From: Neobacillus vireti
Lineage (GTDB): Bacteria > Bacillota > Bacilli > Bacillales > Cytobacillaceae
Assembly (NCBI RefSeq): GCF_001026695.1
Contig: NZ_LDNB01000011.1
Span: 1-35,359 of the forward strand
Direction of reading: 5' to 3'
Length of the DNA: 35,359 bases
Shown here one piece after another: positions 22,142-30,428 of this stretch (the first letter of the stretch is position 1; each line of letters begins with the position of its first letter). The translations under genes and the position numbers were made by a program. The notes under the pieces are model-generated. The model was not told the origin of the DNA. It saw only the letters and a list, made by a program, of their open reading frames with translations, and made no database searches.

Positions 22142-23236
22142 TTATATTAAAAAATGATCAATAAGCGGTGTAATCTGGTTCATGATTGTCACTAACTGAT
22201 TAGTTACATCGGTAAACCGCTCATTTTCTTTGATTCTTATTCTTAGGAAGGAATTACTTCCTGTTCTTGCTGAAAGGATGCTATAGCATTCCAACCCTTT
22301 TATCTCTCCATGGAACTTATCTCTTCTGTTAGCGCGTAGCACTTCGTACTCAGGGTATCCCTTAACGTTTTCGTATTCCTTTTTAGGTTTGTATGGATTC
22401 GGCTCGTAATGTAAGGCAAAATCCTTCACTTTACTATAGCCTAACAAATTTATTGATAACTCAAAGTGAATATTAGCTGATGTAGGTAGCAATACATTGC
22501 CATCATATTTGTCTTGTTTCCATTCTGGTTTGCTAAAAAGGAATACAGCTGTACTACGCCCTATCCCTCCAGCTTCTCCAAAGGTCATATTTATGTCATT
22601 AGAGTAATTTGTTTGTTGGAGTACATTAATCCAAATTAATTTCTTTTGCAGCCTATCCAGCTTCTCAGTGGCATTTGCAATGTTATCAGATGGCTTGCAG
22701 CTTATAATTGGTTGATAAAATGCATCTAATAATTCACTGTAGTCGTTTAATAACTGTTCCGATACAGGATGTTCAACAAATTTACTCCAATCAACATGTA
22801 AAAAAGCAGTATAGTCTTTCTTTTGAAATTCTTTATTTGATGGTGGTGTAAAAGGGTCTAGAGTTAGAAATAAGAACTTAATTGGAATATTCTCTTTTAA
22901 CCCCAGTTCAGTGCGGAGTGCTTTCTTCCCACGATCAGACGCATACCGGTTTGTTTGCTCTGCTCCTTCTAGTGCTCCTAGCTTGTTTTCGATAACTATG
23001 ATGAAATTTTTCTCAGAGCCTACGTTTTTTTCTATGATAAGATCAGGAGTACCGATTCCCTTCCCTAACCCCATGCGAGTATGTGCTTTTACTTCTTCCT
23101 CTTCCGATACAAATGTTTGACAGATAGTTTCCATGAACCATTTCGCAAACTTTTTCTCTGAATTTATAAGGTTGGCCATAAGGTCTGTTATTACATCTTC
23201 CCTGTAAAAGGAACCCATTAGTGTAATGATATTCAC
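22142..23236 (-). CDS. PD-(D/E)XK nuclease superfamily protein
   Basis: 364 residues, GTG start at 23236. The N-terminal third carries a complete PD-(D/E)XK core: Pro64-Asp65 in GIGTPDLIIE, Glu83 and Lys85 in FIIVIENKLGALEG, then Gln94 with Arg and Tyr in EQTNRYASD. This resembles the PDDEXK_4-type group found near restriction and defence genes. The C-terminal two thirds are alpha/beta with no recognised domain. It is encoded alone: no methyltransferase, ATPase or helicase adjoins it, so a restriction role is not supported. A role in DNA repair or as a solitary anti-phage nuclease is possible. About 375 bp to its left hold no gene. Confidence 0.8.
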   Translation of the reverse strand: MNIITLMGSFYREDVITDLMANLINSEKKFAKWFMETICQTFVSEEEEVKAHTRMGLGKGIGTPDLIIEKNVGSEKNFIIVIENKLGALEGAEQTNRYASDRGKKALRTELGLKENIPIKFLFLTLDPFTPPSNKEFQKKDYTAFLHVDWSKFVEHPVSEQLLNDYSELLDAFYQPIISCKPSDNIANATEKLDRLQKKLIWINVLQQTNYSNDINMTFGEAGGIGRSTAVFLFSKPEWKQDKYDGNVLLPTSANIHFELSINLLGYSKVKDFALHYEPNPYKPKKEYENVKGYPEYEVLRANRRDKFHGEIKGLECYSILSARTGSNSFLRIRIKENERFTDVTNQLVTIMNQITPLIDHFLI

Positions 23237-23312
23237 TGTTTCTCACTCTTCTCTTAACTATTTCAATTTATACGAGTTTTTTTTCGAATTTTACCAGTTT
23301 AAGTGCATTTCA

Positions 23313-23657
23313 TCACAAACTGTTCATATGTTTCACTATTAGGTCCTGAACAAAATAAAAGATTAACCAACCTGCGATTCCCAGACCAAATGATGCTAAT
23401 AAATGAATAGAATGTTTCAGTGCTATTCCTATGATTAACAACATCACTACTGTTCCAGGAAGCCCCCACACAACACCAATAGCGAACTTCCCTATTTTGT
23501 CCATTTGTTCACCCTGAGTATATAGCCATAAAATACTTAAAAGGCTGACAATTGGTAATGCGGCAATGATTCCACCTTGTTGGGGATACCTTCGAGAAAA
23601 TTCTGTAATAACGCCAATTATAATGGCTGAAATAAGGATTTTAACTATTGCGAACAT
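23313..23657 (-). CDS. DUF3147-family membrane protein
   Basis: 114 residues with four hydrophobic segments: FAIVKILISAIIIGVITEFS, IIAALPIVSLLSILWLYTQG, FAIGVVWGLPGTVVMLLIIG and a final SFGLGIAGWLIFYFVQDLIV. The RRYPQQGGIIAALP motif between the first two is characteristic of the family. It overlaps the upstream MarR gene by 17 nt, so the two are co-translated, and the regulator may control this membrane protein. Function unknown; small-molecule transport or resistance is a reasonable guess. Confidence 0.85.
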   Translation of the reverse strand: MFAIVKILISAIIIGVITEFSRRYPQQGGIIAALPIVSLLSILWLYTQGEQMDKIGKFAIGVVWGLPGTVVMLLIIGIALKHSIHLLASFGLGIAGWLIFYFVQDLIVKHMNSL

Positions 23658-24066
23658 CTACTGCTCTCTCCTTTAATAATGTAAATGCCTCTAAGATGAG
23701 TTCCCTTTCTTCATCGCTCATTTGTTTGAATAGAACTTGTTTTAGTTTCTCCTCATCGAGACTGGAATGACGGTGCAATACATCACTTCCCAAATCGGTA
23801 AGCCTTAAAATGACCTTTCGCTCATCCTCGATGCTACGGGTTTTAAATAAATATTTTTTTTCGAATAAACGTTTAATATGCTCTGAAGCCGTATTATGAG
23901 ACACTTGTATTGCTTCAGCGATTTCTTTTATTCCTACTTCGTCTTGTTTTTGAATTACTTGTAAAATCCTTATCGCTTGGTGAGTAATTTTTTCCTGGTG
24001 GTTATAACGCAATTGATAGTAAATATCCGTCCAAAGTTGATTTAACTGTATAACTTCTTTAACCAT
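23641..24066 (-). CDS. MarR-family transcriptional regulator
   Basis: 141 residues with the MarR winged helix: helix QAIRILQVIQKQDEVGIKEI, recognition region AIQVSHNTASEHIKRLFEKK and the wing with the signature Asp-Glu-Arg in RSIEDERKVILRLTDLG. N- and C-terminal helices for dimerisation are present. ATG at 24066 with AGAGGG upstream. An 8-bp inverted repeat just upstream is a good operator candidate. The gene is divergent from ypdA, so it may control both sides. Confidence 0.93.
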   Translation of the reverse strand: MVKEVIQLNQLWTDIYYQLRYNHQEKITHQAIRILQVIQKQDEVGIKEIAEAIQVSHNTASEHIKRLFEKKYLFKTRSIEDERKVILRLTDLGSDVLHRHSSLDEEKLKQVLFKQMSDEERELILEAFTLLKERAVDVRNS

Positions 24067-24080
24067 ATTATCCCTCTTTA

Positions 24081-24115
24081 TATCGTATTATAAGAGTATA
24101 TCCTATGATACGATA
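24081..24115 (-). promoter_or_regulatory. Candidate MarR operator
   Basis: TATCGTAT (24081-24088) and ATACGATA (24108-24115) are perfect inverted arms 19 bp apart, 15 bp upstream of the MarR start codon. MarR proteins usually bind palindromes of this sort over their own promoter. Confidence 0.7.
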
Positions 24116-24357
24116 TATATTATTAAAAAACAACTCTTCCATTTTTTTAGCGAGAAAATAGACGAATGATTTTTCAACAATCTGTCGCCAGATTATGCAA
24201 TAAAATATAGGGGAAATTTAATCTATTCTATTTCTTCAGAAAAAAGTTGGACATCTTAGGTTATTTAATCCAGTATAATATCCACCGCATAGGGGTAATA
24301 TGGAGTTTGTATCCGCTATTATTTTGCGGGGTAATAAACTCTAAGGAAGTATGCTAT

Positions 24358-25374
24358 ATGATTTACGATGTAATTGTTATTGGCGGAGGGCCTTGTGGCT
24401 TAGCTACTGGACTTGCCCTTCAGGAACAAGGTCTAAATTATGTCATCTTGGAAAAAGGGGGAATTGTAAATTCAATTGTAAATTGTCCCTTAAATATTCG
24501 TTTTTATAGCACATCTGATCGTTTAGAAATCGGCGGGATGCCCTTTCTCTCCAAAGAGGAACGTCCGACACGCCAAGAATTAATGAAATACTATCAATCT
24601 GTTGTTTCAAGACAATCTCTTGAGATTAAATGTTTTCACAATGTCGCAAAAATCATTAAAGAACCGGAGCATTTTACCCTCCAAACGATTAATCAACACG
24701 GAAATTCTATCCACTATCAAGCAAAAATGCTCGTGATTGCTACAGGAATTTTCGATCACCCAAGACAATTGAATATAGAAGGTGAAGAACTCCCAAAAGT
24801 AATACATTATTATCAAGAGGGACACCATTATTATGGACAGCGTGTCATGGTGGTTGGAGGAAAAAATTCAGCAATTGAGGCTGCCATTGACTTATATCGT
24901 AACGGAGCTAAAGTAACATTGGTTCATCGTGGAGAATCTGCTTACCACGGGATTAAACCTACTCTGTTAATGGATATACGAAATTTCATTGAAAAAGGCA
25001 AAATTGAGTTCTTGCCTCAATCTAATGTTCTTCGTATAGCAGAAGATTCCGTGCTTCTTGCAACTGCTAAAGGAACAGTGAGTGTAGAAAATGACTTCGT
25101 GTTTCAGCTGATAGGTTATCAGCCGGATAGTATACTGCTTAAAAATATTGGGATCGAAATGGATGAGTCTACATTAGTTCCTATGTTTGATAAAGATACA
25201 TATGAAACGAATATAGAGAATATATTTCTCGCGGGCGTTGTAACCGGAGGAACCACGAATAAGGTTTATATTGAAGATGGACGATTTCACGGGGCAAAGA
25301 TAGCAGAAGTGATTAAAAAGCGTTTCAGACGTATGAACATTGGGGAAAATCAACGGTTAAAAAAAGAATCCTGA
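24358..25374 (+). CDS. ypdA: YpdA-type FAD/NAD(P) oxidoreductase (bacillithiol-disulfide reductase)
   Basis: 338 residues from ATG 24358 (RBS TAAGGAAG); longer in-frame versions lack an RBS. The N-terminus MIYDVIVIGGGPCGLATGLA has the FAD-binding GGGPCG with Cys13, the cysteine typical of YpdA. A second dinucleotide motif is in VMVVGGKNSAIEAAIDLYRN. The C-terminal FAD motif is NIFLAGVVTGG. In Firmicutes YpdA reduces bacillithiol disulfide using NADPH. It is slightly longer than the usual 325 residues, with an extra charged tail. The name is by motif and length; a related thioredoxin-reductase-like enzyme is the alternative. Confidence 0.85.
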   Translation: MIYDVIVIGGGPCGLATGLALQEQGLNYVILEKGGIVNSIVNCPLNIRFYSTSDRLEIGGMPFLSKEERPTRQELMKYYQSVVSRQSLEIKCFHNVAKIIKEPEHFTLQTINQHGNSIHYQAKMLVIATGIFDHPRQLNIEGEELPKVIHYYQEGHHYYGQRVMVVGGKNSAIEAAIDLYRNGAKVTLVHRGESAYHGIKPTLLMDIRNFIEKGKIEFLPQSNVLRIAEDSVLLATAKGTVSVENDFVFQLIGYQPDSILLKNIGIEMDESTLVPMFDKDTYETNIENIFLAGVVTGGTTNKVYIEDGRFHGAKIAEVIKKRFRRMNIGENQRLKKES

Positions 25375-25391
25375 ATGGAAAGACTATAAAA

Positions 25392-25436
25392 AGAGAAGGC
25401 GTCTATTTAGTAAGCCGTTCCGTTTTGAGGTGCAAA
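25392..25436 (+). repeat. Left arm of a long inverted repeat around the VanZ-like gene
   Basis: AGAGAAGGC, GTCTA, then AAGCCGTTCCGTTTTGAGGT and GCAAA. Its reverse complement, with small indels, is at 26512-26558. The two arms enclose about 1.17 kb with the VanZ-like gene. The left arm begins 17 bp after the ypdA stop. Confidence 0.85.
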
Positions 25437-25460
25437 CATAGCAATCAGCAATAGAATTTT

Positions 25461-25490
25461 AGGATGAAATCGCATAGATTTCGTCCTTTA
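25461..25490 (+). terminator. Terminator-like hairpin downstream of ypdA
   Basis: AGGATGAAATC (25461-25471) pairs with GATTTCGTCCT (25477-25487) around GCATA, with one mismatch, followed by TTATGTTTT. Confidence 0.7.
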
Positions 25491-25655
25491 TGTTTTATTG
25501 ATATAACAATGTTTGTTGACGTTTGACCGCTTAATTAACAACCCAATTAGCAGGGTTTTGACACGAGTGACAATAGGCATTGTCACTAATTCAGAACTAA
25601 CGTTAATTATGATGATAGTTTTATTGCTAACACTGCTGAAAATTTGAACGGATTT

Positions 25656-25684
25656 TTTACCAAAACAGAAATATTTAGTATAAT
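25656..25684 (+). promoter_or_regulatory. Promoter of the VanZ-like gene
   Basis: TTTACC (25656-25661), 17-bp spacer, TATAAT (25679-25684), located 56 bp upstream of the start codon at 25741. Confidence 0.75.
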
Positions 25685-25740
25685 ATTAGGTTAGTTAATT
25701 CCTATGAATAAGCAGGGATGAAATGAAAAATGGAGGTATT

Positions 25741-26292
25741 ATGAATAAACGAGAGCGAATTAAAACAGTCTTTTTATATGGTGTTTTCATTTGTTACATA
25801 CTTTTGTTAATTAAAATATTGTTCTTTTCAAGAATTTCGCCTTTGGAGCTATTTAATAGTCAAAGGACTTTTTTTAGGTCAATCAATCTCATTCCTTTTC
25901 ATAGTATAATGGAATATATATCTGGCAGTTCTGATACTTTGAGAAGATTCGCTTTAGGTAATGTGCTTGGAAATATAGTTATTTTTATTCCCCTTGGAAT
26001 ATATTTGCCATTACTCAAAAATGATAAAAGAGTAAAAACCAATCTGTTGTTTATATTTATAATGAGTCTACTTGTTGAAATCATTCAGGGGCTTTTAGGC
26101 ATCGGAGCATCAGACATTGATGATATAATTCTAAATTGTTTGGGTGGATGGATTGGTATTTTAGGGTACAAGTTTTTATTATTTATATTACGAGATGAGA
26201 AAAAAGTGCATACTGCAATCACAATACTATCCGTTATCATAGGATTTCCTGTTATATTATATTTATTATTCGTGATGAGAATGAGATTCTGA
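25741..26292 (+). CDS. VanZ-like family membrane protein
   Basis: 183 residues from ATG 25741 (RBS GGAGG). Four to five membrane segments: TVFLYGVFICYILLLIKILF, LGNVLGNIVIFIPLGIYLPL, LLFIFIMSLLVEIIQGLLGI, NCLGGWIGILGYKFLLFIL and a C-terminal one. The VanZ signature is seen in INLIPFHSI, NVLGNIVIFIPLG, EIIQ and DIDDIILNCLGGWIG. VanZ of the vanA element gives low-level teicoplanin resistance; most chromosomal homologues have no known role. The gene, its promoter and its terminator are all inside long inverted repeats. Confidence 0.9.
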   Translation: MNKRERIKTVFLYGVFICYILLLIKILFFSRISPLELFNSQRTFFRSINLIPFHSIMEYISGSSDTLRRFALGNVLGNIVIFIPLGIYLPLLKNDKRVKTNLLFIFIMSLLVEIIQGLLGIGASDIDDIILNCLGGWIGILGYKFLLFILRDEKKVHTAITILSVIIGFPVILYLLFVMRMRF

Positions 26293-26400
26293 ATATCTTT
26301 ATTGCATATTCAAAAAGATACCCTACACAAAAAGAACGTAGAAATTAAGCATAATGCGAAGTAAAGTTGGTTCGCTATCTTCTAAGGAAAATAAAAAATA

Positions 26401-26446
26401 AAAAGGAAACGCAAGGTATATCAATTACCTTGCGTTTCCTTTTTAC
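26401..26446 (+). terminator. Strong intrinsic terminator after the VanZ-like gene
   Basis: AAAAGGAAACGCAAGGTA (26401-26418) pairs with TACCTTGCGTTTCCTTTT (26426-26443). The 18-bp stem has a 7-nt loop and ends in a T-run. Confidence 0.92.
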
Positions 26447-26511
26447 TATACTTTGAAATATTTGCTAAAATTAATGCTAAATAGGTTTTTATTTGTAGTG
26501 AGAATTAGCGT

Positions 26512-26558
26512 TTTGCACCTCAAAACGGAACGGCTTATCTATTTAGACAGCCTTCTCT
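26512..26558 (-). repeat. Right arm of the inverted repeat around the VanZ-like gene
   Basis: Reverse complement of 25392-25436: GCACCTCAAAACGGAACGGC then TT, TAGACAGCCTTCTCT. The two arms differ by two bases in length. No clear target-site duplication is visible outside them. Confidence 0.85.
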
Positions 26559-26639
26559 TTGTCTTATTTGTGATATTTCAAATAATATTAACTTAACGCT
26601 TTGTGCTCTTCATGGAATTAAAAAGTGTGGATACCCCCA

Positions 26640-26987
26640 TGTATCATGTTAAATCAACAGGGAAGAATATGGAACGCTAGAATCCATTAGGTCCAATCTG
26701 CTTCCATGGGTTGAAAAAAAGATTATAGTGGCGTAGAAAAAATGCAGAGTAACTTGGTTGATACCCTTCAAAGCTTTATTTTCTTTATGAATATAATAAA
26801 AGTCCCAGAACCTTATTCTATCGCGCACCAGAACCTTCTTAGTACCTATGAGAATTTCTATAACTTAATAAAAGATACTCAATATCAGCAAATTAACGAT
26901 GAATACCTAGAAAAATTAAAAGGAAGTTACGATGATATTAAGAAAGCTTCCCAAGAATGGGATTTAGTGTTGGAACAGCAATCATAA
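26640..26987 (+). pseudogene. Internally deleted copy of the membrane-anchored protein gene
   Basis: The sequence matches 31698-32798 but jumps from the upstream TATCATGTT...CAGGGAAGAAT block (equivalent to 31698-31725) straight into ATGGAACGCTAGAATCCATT (equivalent to 32479). About 750 bp, including the start, signal anchor and most of the coding region, are missing. The remainder includes a frame of 81 codons from ATG 26742 ending DLVLEQQS, which is the C-terminus of the full-length protein. It lacks an RBS and signal sequence and is almost surely non-functional. Confidence 0.88.
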
Positions 26988-27104
26988 AAAGATGAGAACA
27001 GTGGGGTAGACTCCCACTTACGATTAGATAGATAAATGTTCCCTATCTGTTATTAAGGGTGTGGAGATGGGGGACAGAGTCATATCTAATAAACTCATTA
27101 ACTG

Positions 27105-27560
27105 ACAAAAATTTTGGCCGCCAATCCAAGTTAATCCATAAGCAACGGGCTTTCATGCATATTTAATCAAACGTTTATTTAACTGACAAAATTTTCAGCA
27201 GCCAAATCCGGTGAATCTCCAAATATAGGGTTTCGCGACCAATTTAATCAAACGTTTGATTTGTTTTTCTGAAGGGGATTTTATCGAGGAATGTCATTCC
27301 TTGAGGGCAGATGGTTATCATGCAGGACCGGATTCAGACAATAACCCAACTTTCGCTAATTATTTTTCAAATTATTGCGGAAAATCGTTGATCTCACTCG
27401 CTTCCGCAGCCATTTAAATAAACGTTTGATTAAGTGACAAAATTTTTGCCTGCTAAACTGCAATAATCCCTATGTGTCGCGGTTTCTAGCCAATTTAAAT
27501 AAACGTTTGTATGGTTCCAGCCATGGCGAAAGTTGGTGAATGAACACAAACTTGTGGGAG
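27105..27560. repeat. Palindrome-array element, copy C
   Basis: Palindrome cores are at 27169, 27250, 27420 and 27501 (spacings 81, 170 and 81 bp). It is preceded by an additional half-unit with TTAACTGACAAAAATTTTGG at about 27108, so the ancestral array may have had a further site to the left. Like copy D it lies just downstream of a copy of the membrane-anchored protein gene. Confidence 0.9.
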
Positions 27561-27629
27561 TTACCTGTTATCCAGCGACTGCTAAGAAATCCAACTGAAT
27601 GGCGATGGTGCCTAGCGCCACCCAGTTCT

Positions 27630-27857
27630 TTAGAAGGATACATCTCTGTTTTGGAGATCGGTTGTACTGTAGCTCTTGTTTTCATTAATAATCGCAAAGT
27701 CCTTCTTTGATAGATCGGGGAAATCTTTCGGATTGATTTCCCTCACAAAGACGGGTAATAAATGATCGGCATGAATCCCCCCTTTGTTTGTAGTAATGAT
27801 CCCTTTATAATACCGTTTAAGCCGATTGACCAGAAAATCGAGCTACTTTCCTTTCAT
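27630..27857 (-). pseudogene. Cargo ORF of element C with an early in-frame TAG
   Basis: A frame of 76 codons from ATG 27857 to TAA 27632-27630: MKGK, then TAG at codon 5, then LDFLVNRLKRYYKGIITTNK, GGIHADHLLPVFVREINPKD and FAIINENKSYSTTDLQNRD. The homologue in element B has serine at codon 5, so the stop is probably a substitution. Without it the product would have 75 residues. No known family. A GGTGCC / GGCGCC hairpin lies just downstream (about 27605-27625). It occupies the same place as the unrelated 64-residue gene in elements A and D. Confidence 0.7.
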
Positions 27858-27862
27858 ATATA

Positions 27863-28033
27863 TGGGCAGGTAATTCTATTGTTTGGTCTATTAGCGGTAT
27901 TGGTCAACCTGTTGAAAAGCAGCATGTGGTGAAAAATACACCTAACAACTTTGAACATGTGAAGCACTCTAATAAGACAAAAATAAGATTAGAAATAGAA
28001 TGGGCAGAGTGGCAGAAAAAGAGAGGTCTTTGA
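27863..28033 (+). pseudogene. Orphan C-terminal gene fragment
   Basis: An open frame without a start reads WAGNSIVWSISGIGQPVEKQ, then VKHSNKTKIRLEIEWAEWQK and KRGL before TGA at 28031-28033. It begins right at the edge of element C and looks like the tail of a gene truncated by it. A tiny ORF (28036-28107, 23 codons, MSEKEKRKLDKLEKN) follows after 2 nt. Neither is assignable. Confidence 0.4.
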
Positions 28034-28151
28034 TAATGAGCGAGAAGGAAAAAAGAAAATTAGATAAACTAGAAAAGAATTACTGTATTTGGAAATCAAA
28101 AAAATAATGGTATTGTAATAGAAGGATAGAAAAAATATGGGGGTTATTGCG

Positions 28152-28673
28152 TTGAAAAAGTATTTAGTAGGTTTATTTGCTTTATTTTTAATATTTAGTT
28201 TAGTTGCTTGTTCATCTGAAAGTTCGAAAACCTCAAAAACAGAGGATAAGAAATCTGAGACCAAAGCAGAAGTCAAAGCAAAGGCGGAAGCAGAAGCCAA
28301 AGCAAAGGCGGAAACAGAAGCCAAAGCAAAGGCGGAAGCAGAAGCCAAAGCAAAGGCGGAAACAGAAGCCAAAGTGAAGGCAGAAGCAGAAGCCAAAGCG
28401 AAGGCAGAAGCAGAAGCCAAAGCGAAGGCGGAAGCAGAAGCCAAAGCGAAGGCGGAAGCAGAAGCCAAAGCGAAGGCGGAAGTAGAAGCCAAAGCGAAGT
28501 CACAAGCAGAAGCCAAAGAAGCTGCAGTTGCATCCTCAAGTGGAGAAGCAGAGTTCTTTGCCAATTGTACTGAACTAAGAAAGAAATATCCAAATGGTGT
28601 ACCTTTTGGTCATCCAGCCTATCAAGCTAAATTGGATAGAGATAAAGATAATTTTGCTTGTGAAAGAAAATAA
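28152..28673 (+). CDS. Excalibur-domain lipoprotein with (KAEAEAKA)n repeats
   Basis: 173 residues from TTG 28152 (GGGGG 8 nt upstream); the in-frame ATG 28137 lies before that RBS. The signal peptide ends in the lipobox LVAC ([10 protein letters not shown]). Residues about 38-125 are roughly eleven copies of an eight-residue Lys/Ala/Glu unit, encoded by a 24-bp minisatellite, giving a long charged helix. The C-terminus [20 protein letters not shown] and [11 protein letters not shown] is the Excalibur motif with two cysteines and the [10 protein letters not shown] calcium-binding-like loop. A cell-surface protein with the domain held away from the membrane. The long antisense ORFs are artefacts of the repeat. 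Confidence 0.88.
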   Translation: MKKYLVGLFALFLIFSLVACSSESSKTSKTEDKKSETKAEVKAKAEAEAKAKAETEAKAKAEAEAKAKAETEAKVKAEAEAKAKAEAEAKAKAEAEAKAKAEAEAKAKAEVEAKAKSQAEAKEAAVASSSGEAEFFANCTELRKKYPNGVPFGHPAYQAKLDRDKDNFACERK

Positions 28674-28676
28674 TGG

Positions 28677-28720
28677 CGGTGCCTGTCACCACCCGAATTT
28701 TGTCGAAGATTGATAGGTAT
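28677..28720 (+). repeat. Dispersed GGTGCCTGTCACC repeat, best-preserved copy
   Basis: GGTGCCTGTCACCACCCGAA then TTTTGTCGAAGATTGATAGG. Related copies of varying length occur at about 61, 158, 10185, 10283, 11593, 12263, 20062, 20912, 21858, 29089, 29991, 30269, 31662, 32804, 33318 and 34853, mostly between genes. Confidence 0.85.
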
Positions 28721-28821
28721 TTAATGTAGTAGAACTTGTTACAATGGATTTGCAACCAAAATTGTAAGGGTGGCCGTGTTGTCATTCTTCTTTTCCTTTA
28801 TAAGGGAAGGAGGTGATAATC

Positions 28822-28947
28822 ATGGAAACATTTCTTGAAATTCTTCGTGAAGTTTTGAAGGGAGTTCTGCGTGAAATAGGCGCATACTTCTTTCGGAAAA
28901 ACGTTCTAGAAGACAGGAAAACCACCCCGCGCCGTAGGAAGCAATAG
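28822..28947 (+). CDS. 41-residue small protein, type I toxin-like locus
   Basis: ATG 28822 follows a near-perfect AAGGAGGTGATAATC. The peptide has an amphipathic or hydrophobic N-terminal part (METFLEILREVLKGVLREIG, AYFF) and a strongly basic tail (RKNVLEDRKTTPRRRKQ). Downstream, GGTGGTT and AACCACC form an inverted repeat, and the transcript ends at a strong terminator (29005-29036). This layout recalls small toxin-like loci of bacilli with structured 3' ends, but no antisense RNA is demonstrated. A decayed relative of the C-terminal half is at about 30904-30940. Confidence 0.65.
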   Translation: METFLEILREVLKGVLREIGAYFFRKNVLEDRKTTPRRRKQ

Positions 28948-29004
28948 GGTGGTTCAAACAAAACATAACACTGACAACCACCACCCTGACGGTAGCGGTT
29001 GCAA

Positions 29005-29036
29005 AGAGAAGTGCAAGTAGCACTTCTCTTTTTATT
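29005..29036 (+). terminator. Terminator of the 41-residue ORF
   Basis: AGAGAAGTGC (29005-29014) pairs with GCACTTCTCT (29020-29029) around AAGTA, followed by TTTTTATT. Confidence 0.9.
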
Positions 29037-29222
29037 ATATATCCATTATATACAAAAATATTCTGATTTAAAAGGGAAAACTCTAATTTCGGTGCCTGGA
29101 CATTGTGGTCAGAATTGCGGTGCACTGTCACGCTCTAAATTCCGGTTGGAAGGGTGTTAGAGGATGGTGTGAAAAAGTTGCTGCCGATCCAGGATTCTAT
29201 CCATTTATTACAGATCGTTAGC

Positions 29223-29900
29223 TTAATGATGAACATTAAGCAATTTGATTAATTCTATAATTCTTTCCTCATCACCTGTATCAACGTACACTAGCTTTGT
29301 ATTATTAATAATATTCTTCATTTCTTCTCGAATTTCGTCTACACTTACATTATCAGGACGAGAAAGTCCACCATACCAACGTAAAGGAACGTTGTATACA
29401 TTAATCGTTCCATCCCCATTACCACTATATGTCACTACTCCATCTACCAAACGAGAACCTGCTAACTGGATAACATCTTCTGGATAGCTAACATCAGCTT
29501 CATCACCAGGATTAAGTGGAGTGCCAACTGCAATATGTTGAATATTCAATTCATCTATTTCTTGGTTTGGTCCAAGTTGCAACCAAACACGAGCGTATTC
29601 AATTTCCTCAGAAGAATACTGGGTTAGTTTTCCTTTGTCTTTCTTATCCCCTGTACTTGCTTCGCTATTTTCGGATAAGGTACTACCCGAACCGTTATCA
29701 TCGCCGTTTTCAGATTTAACTGTATTAGCGGTAGATGAATCATTTGATTGAGATGAATCATCTGTACTTTGTGATATATTATCAGATTTTGACTGATTTT
29801 CGGTTGATGTAACATCAGATGATGAATTGCTACAAGCTGACATTCCGACTAATAAAATGATTAATAAAGTTGACATAAAAAAAATTTTGCTTTTCTTCAC
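29223..29900 (-). CDS. Secreted lipoprotein with Ser/Asp-rich linker
   Basis: About 225 residues from GTG 29900 (GGAG 8 nt upstream); an in-frame GTG at 29918 is less well placed. A basic start, a hydrophobic stretch (IFFMSTLLIILLVGMS) and the lipobox MSAC form a lipoprotein signal. Residues about 25-95 are a low-complexity Ser/Asp/Asn/Thr linker. The folded part contains YSSEEIEYARVWLQLGPNQE, NIQHIAVGTPLNPGDEADVS and GNGDGTINVYNVPLRWYGG. This C-terminal region resembles hypothetical lipoproteins of other Firmicutes; no function known. Confidence 0.85.
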   Translation of the reverse strand: MKKSKIFFMSTLLIILLVGMSACSNSSSDVTSTENQSKSDNISQSTDDSSQSNDSSTANTVKSENGDDNGSGSTLSENSEASTGDKKDKGKLTQYSSEEIEYARVWLQLGPNQEIDELNIQHIAVGTPLNPGDEADVSYPEDVIQLAGSRLVDGVVTYSGNGDGTINVYNVPLRWYGGLSRPDNVSVDEIREEMKNIINNTKLVYVDTGDEERIIELIKLLNVHH

Positions 29901-30069
29901 TTTTTTAACTCCAATCACTTATTAAAATGAATTTTCACACTATATTAATATTTTAACATAAATTTTCCACTTTCCTTCAATTTTAGTGTAGTGCCTGTCA
30001 CGCCCCGAATAATCTTGTTTCACAACCTTGTTCCACGGAATAACTCTTAGGGCTACCAAAAAGAATTAA

Positions 30070-30110
30070 ACCAGAAATAACCCAGGGAAATTACCTATGA
30101 TATTTCTGGT
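30070..30110. repeat. Inverted repeat, possible weak terminator
   Basis: ACCAGAAATA (30070-30079) and TATTTCTGGT (30101-30110) are exact reverse complements. No T-run adjoins. It lies in a gene-free stretch (29919-31063) that otherwise holds repeats and terminator-like hairpins only. Confidence 0.55.
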
Positions 30111-30428
30111 CTATTCTGGTTATAGATTCCAACTTTACTCCCCATAAGTTGCACAACCGCCGCACTGTTTTTCTATTGTGAAAATGGCTGGAAAGGTCTT
30201 TTTGTGCAGCTAAAGAACACCATAAGCGAGATAACCCCATTTTCGCCACAAACTAAGTTTATATTCCGGTGCCCCGACCCGATATTTGTCGGAGATTGAT
30301 AGGGTTTTTAATGGATAGAAAATGATAGAGCGTGGAGGGCAGTTTTATGCGAATTCCAAAGACTTTCTCCAGGGTGTGTGGTTTTTTGTGATTTAGTACG
30401 AAGTCTTATCCTTAATTGAGTAACCGGT

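Noticed and set aside
27989..28593. Long minus-strand ORFs rich in Ala/Ser/Phe and Leu/Pro over the lipoprotein repeats
   Set aside because: They are shadows created by the 24-bp tandem repeat in the Excalibur lipoprotein gene and have no RBS.
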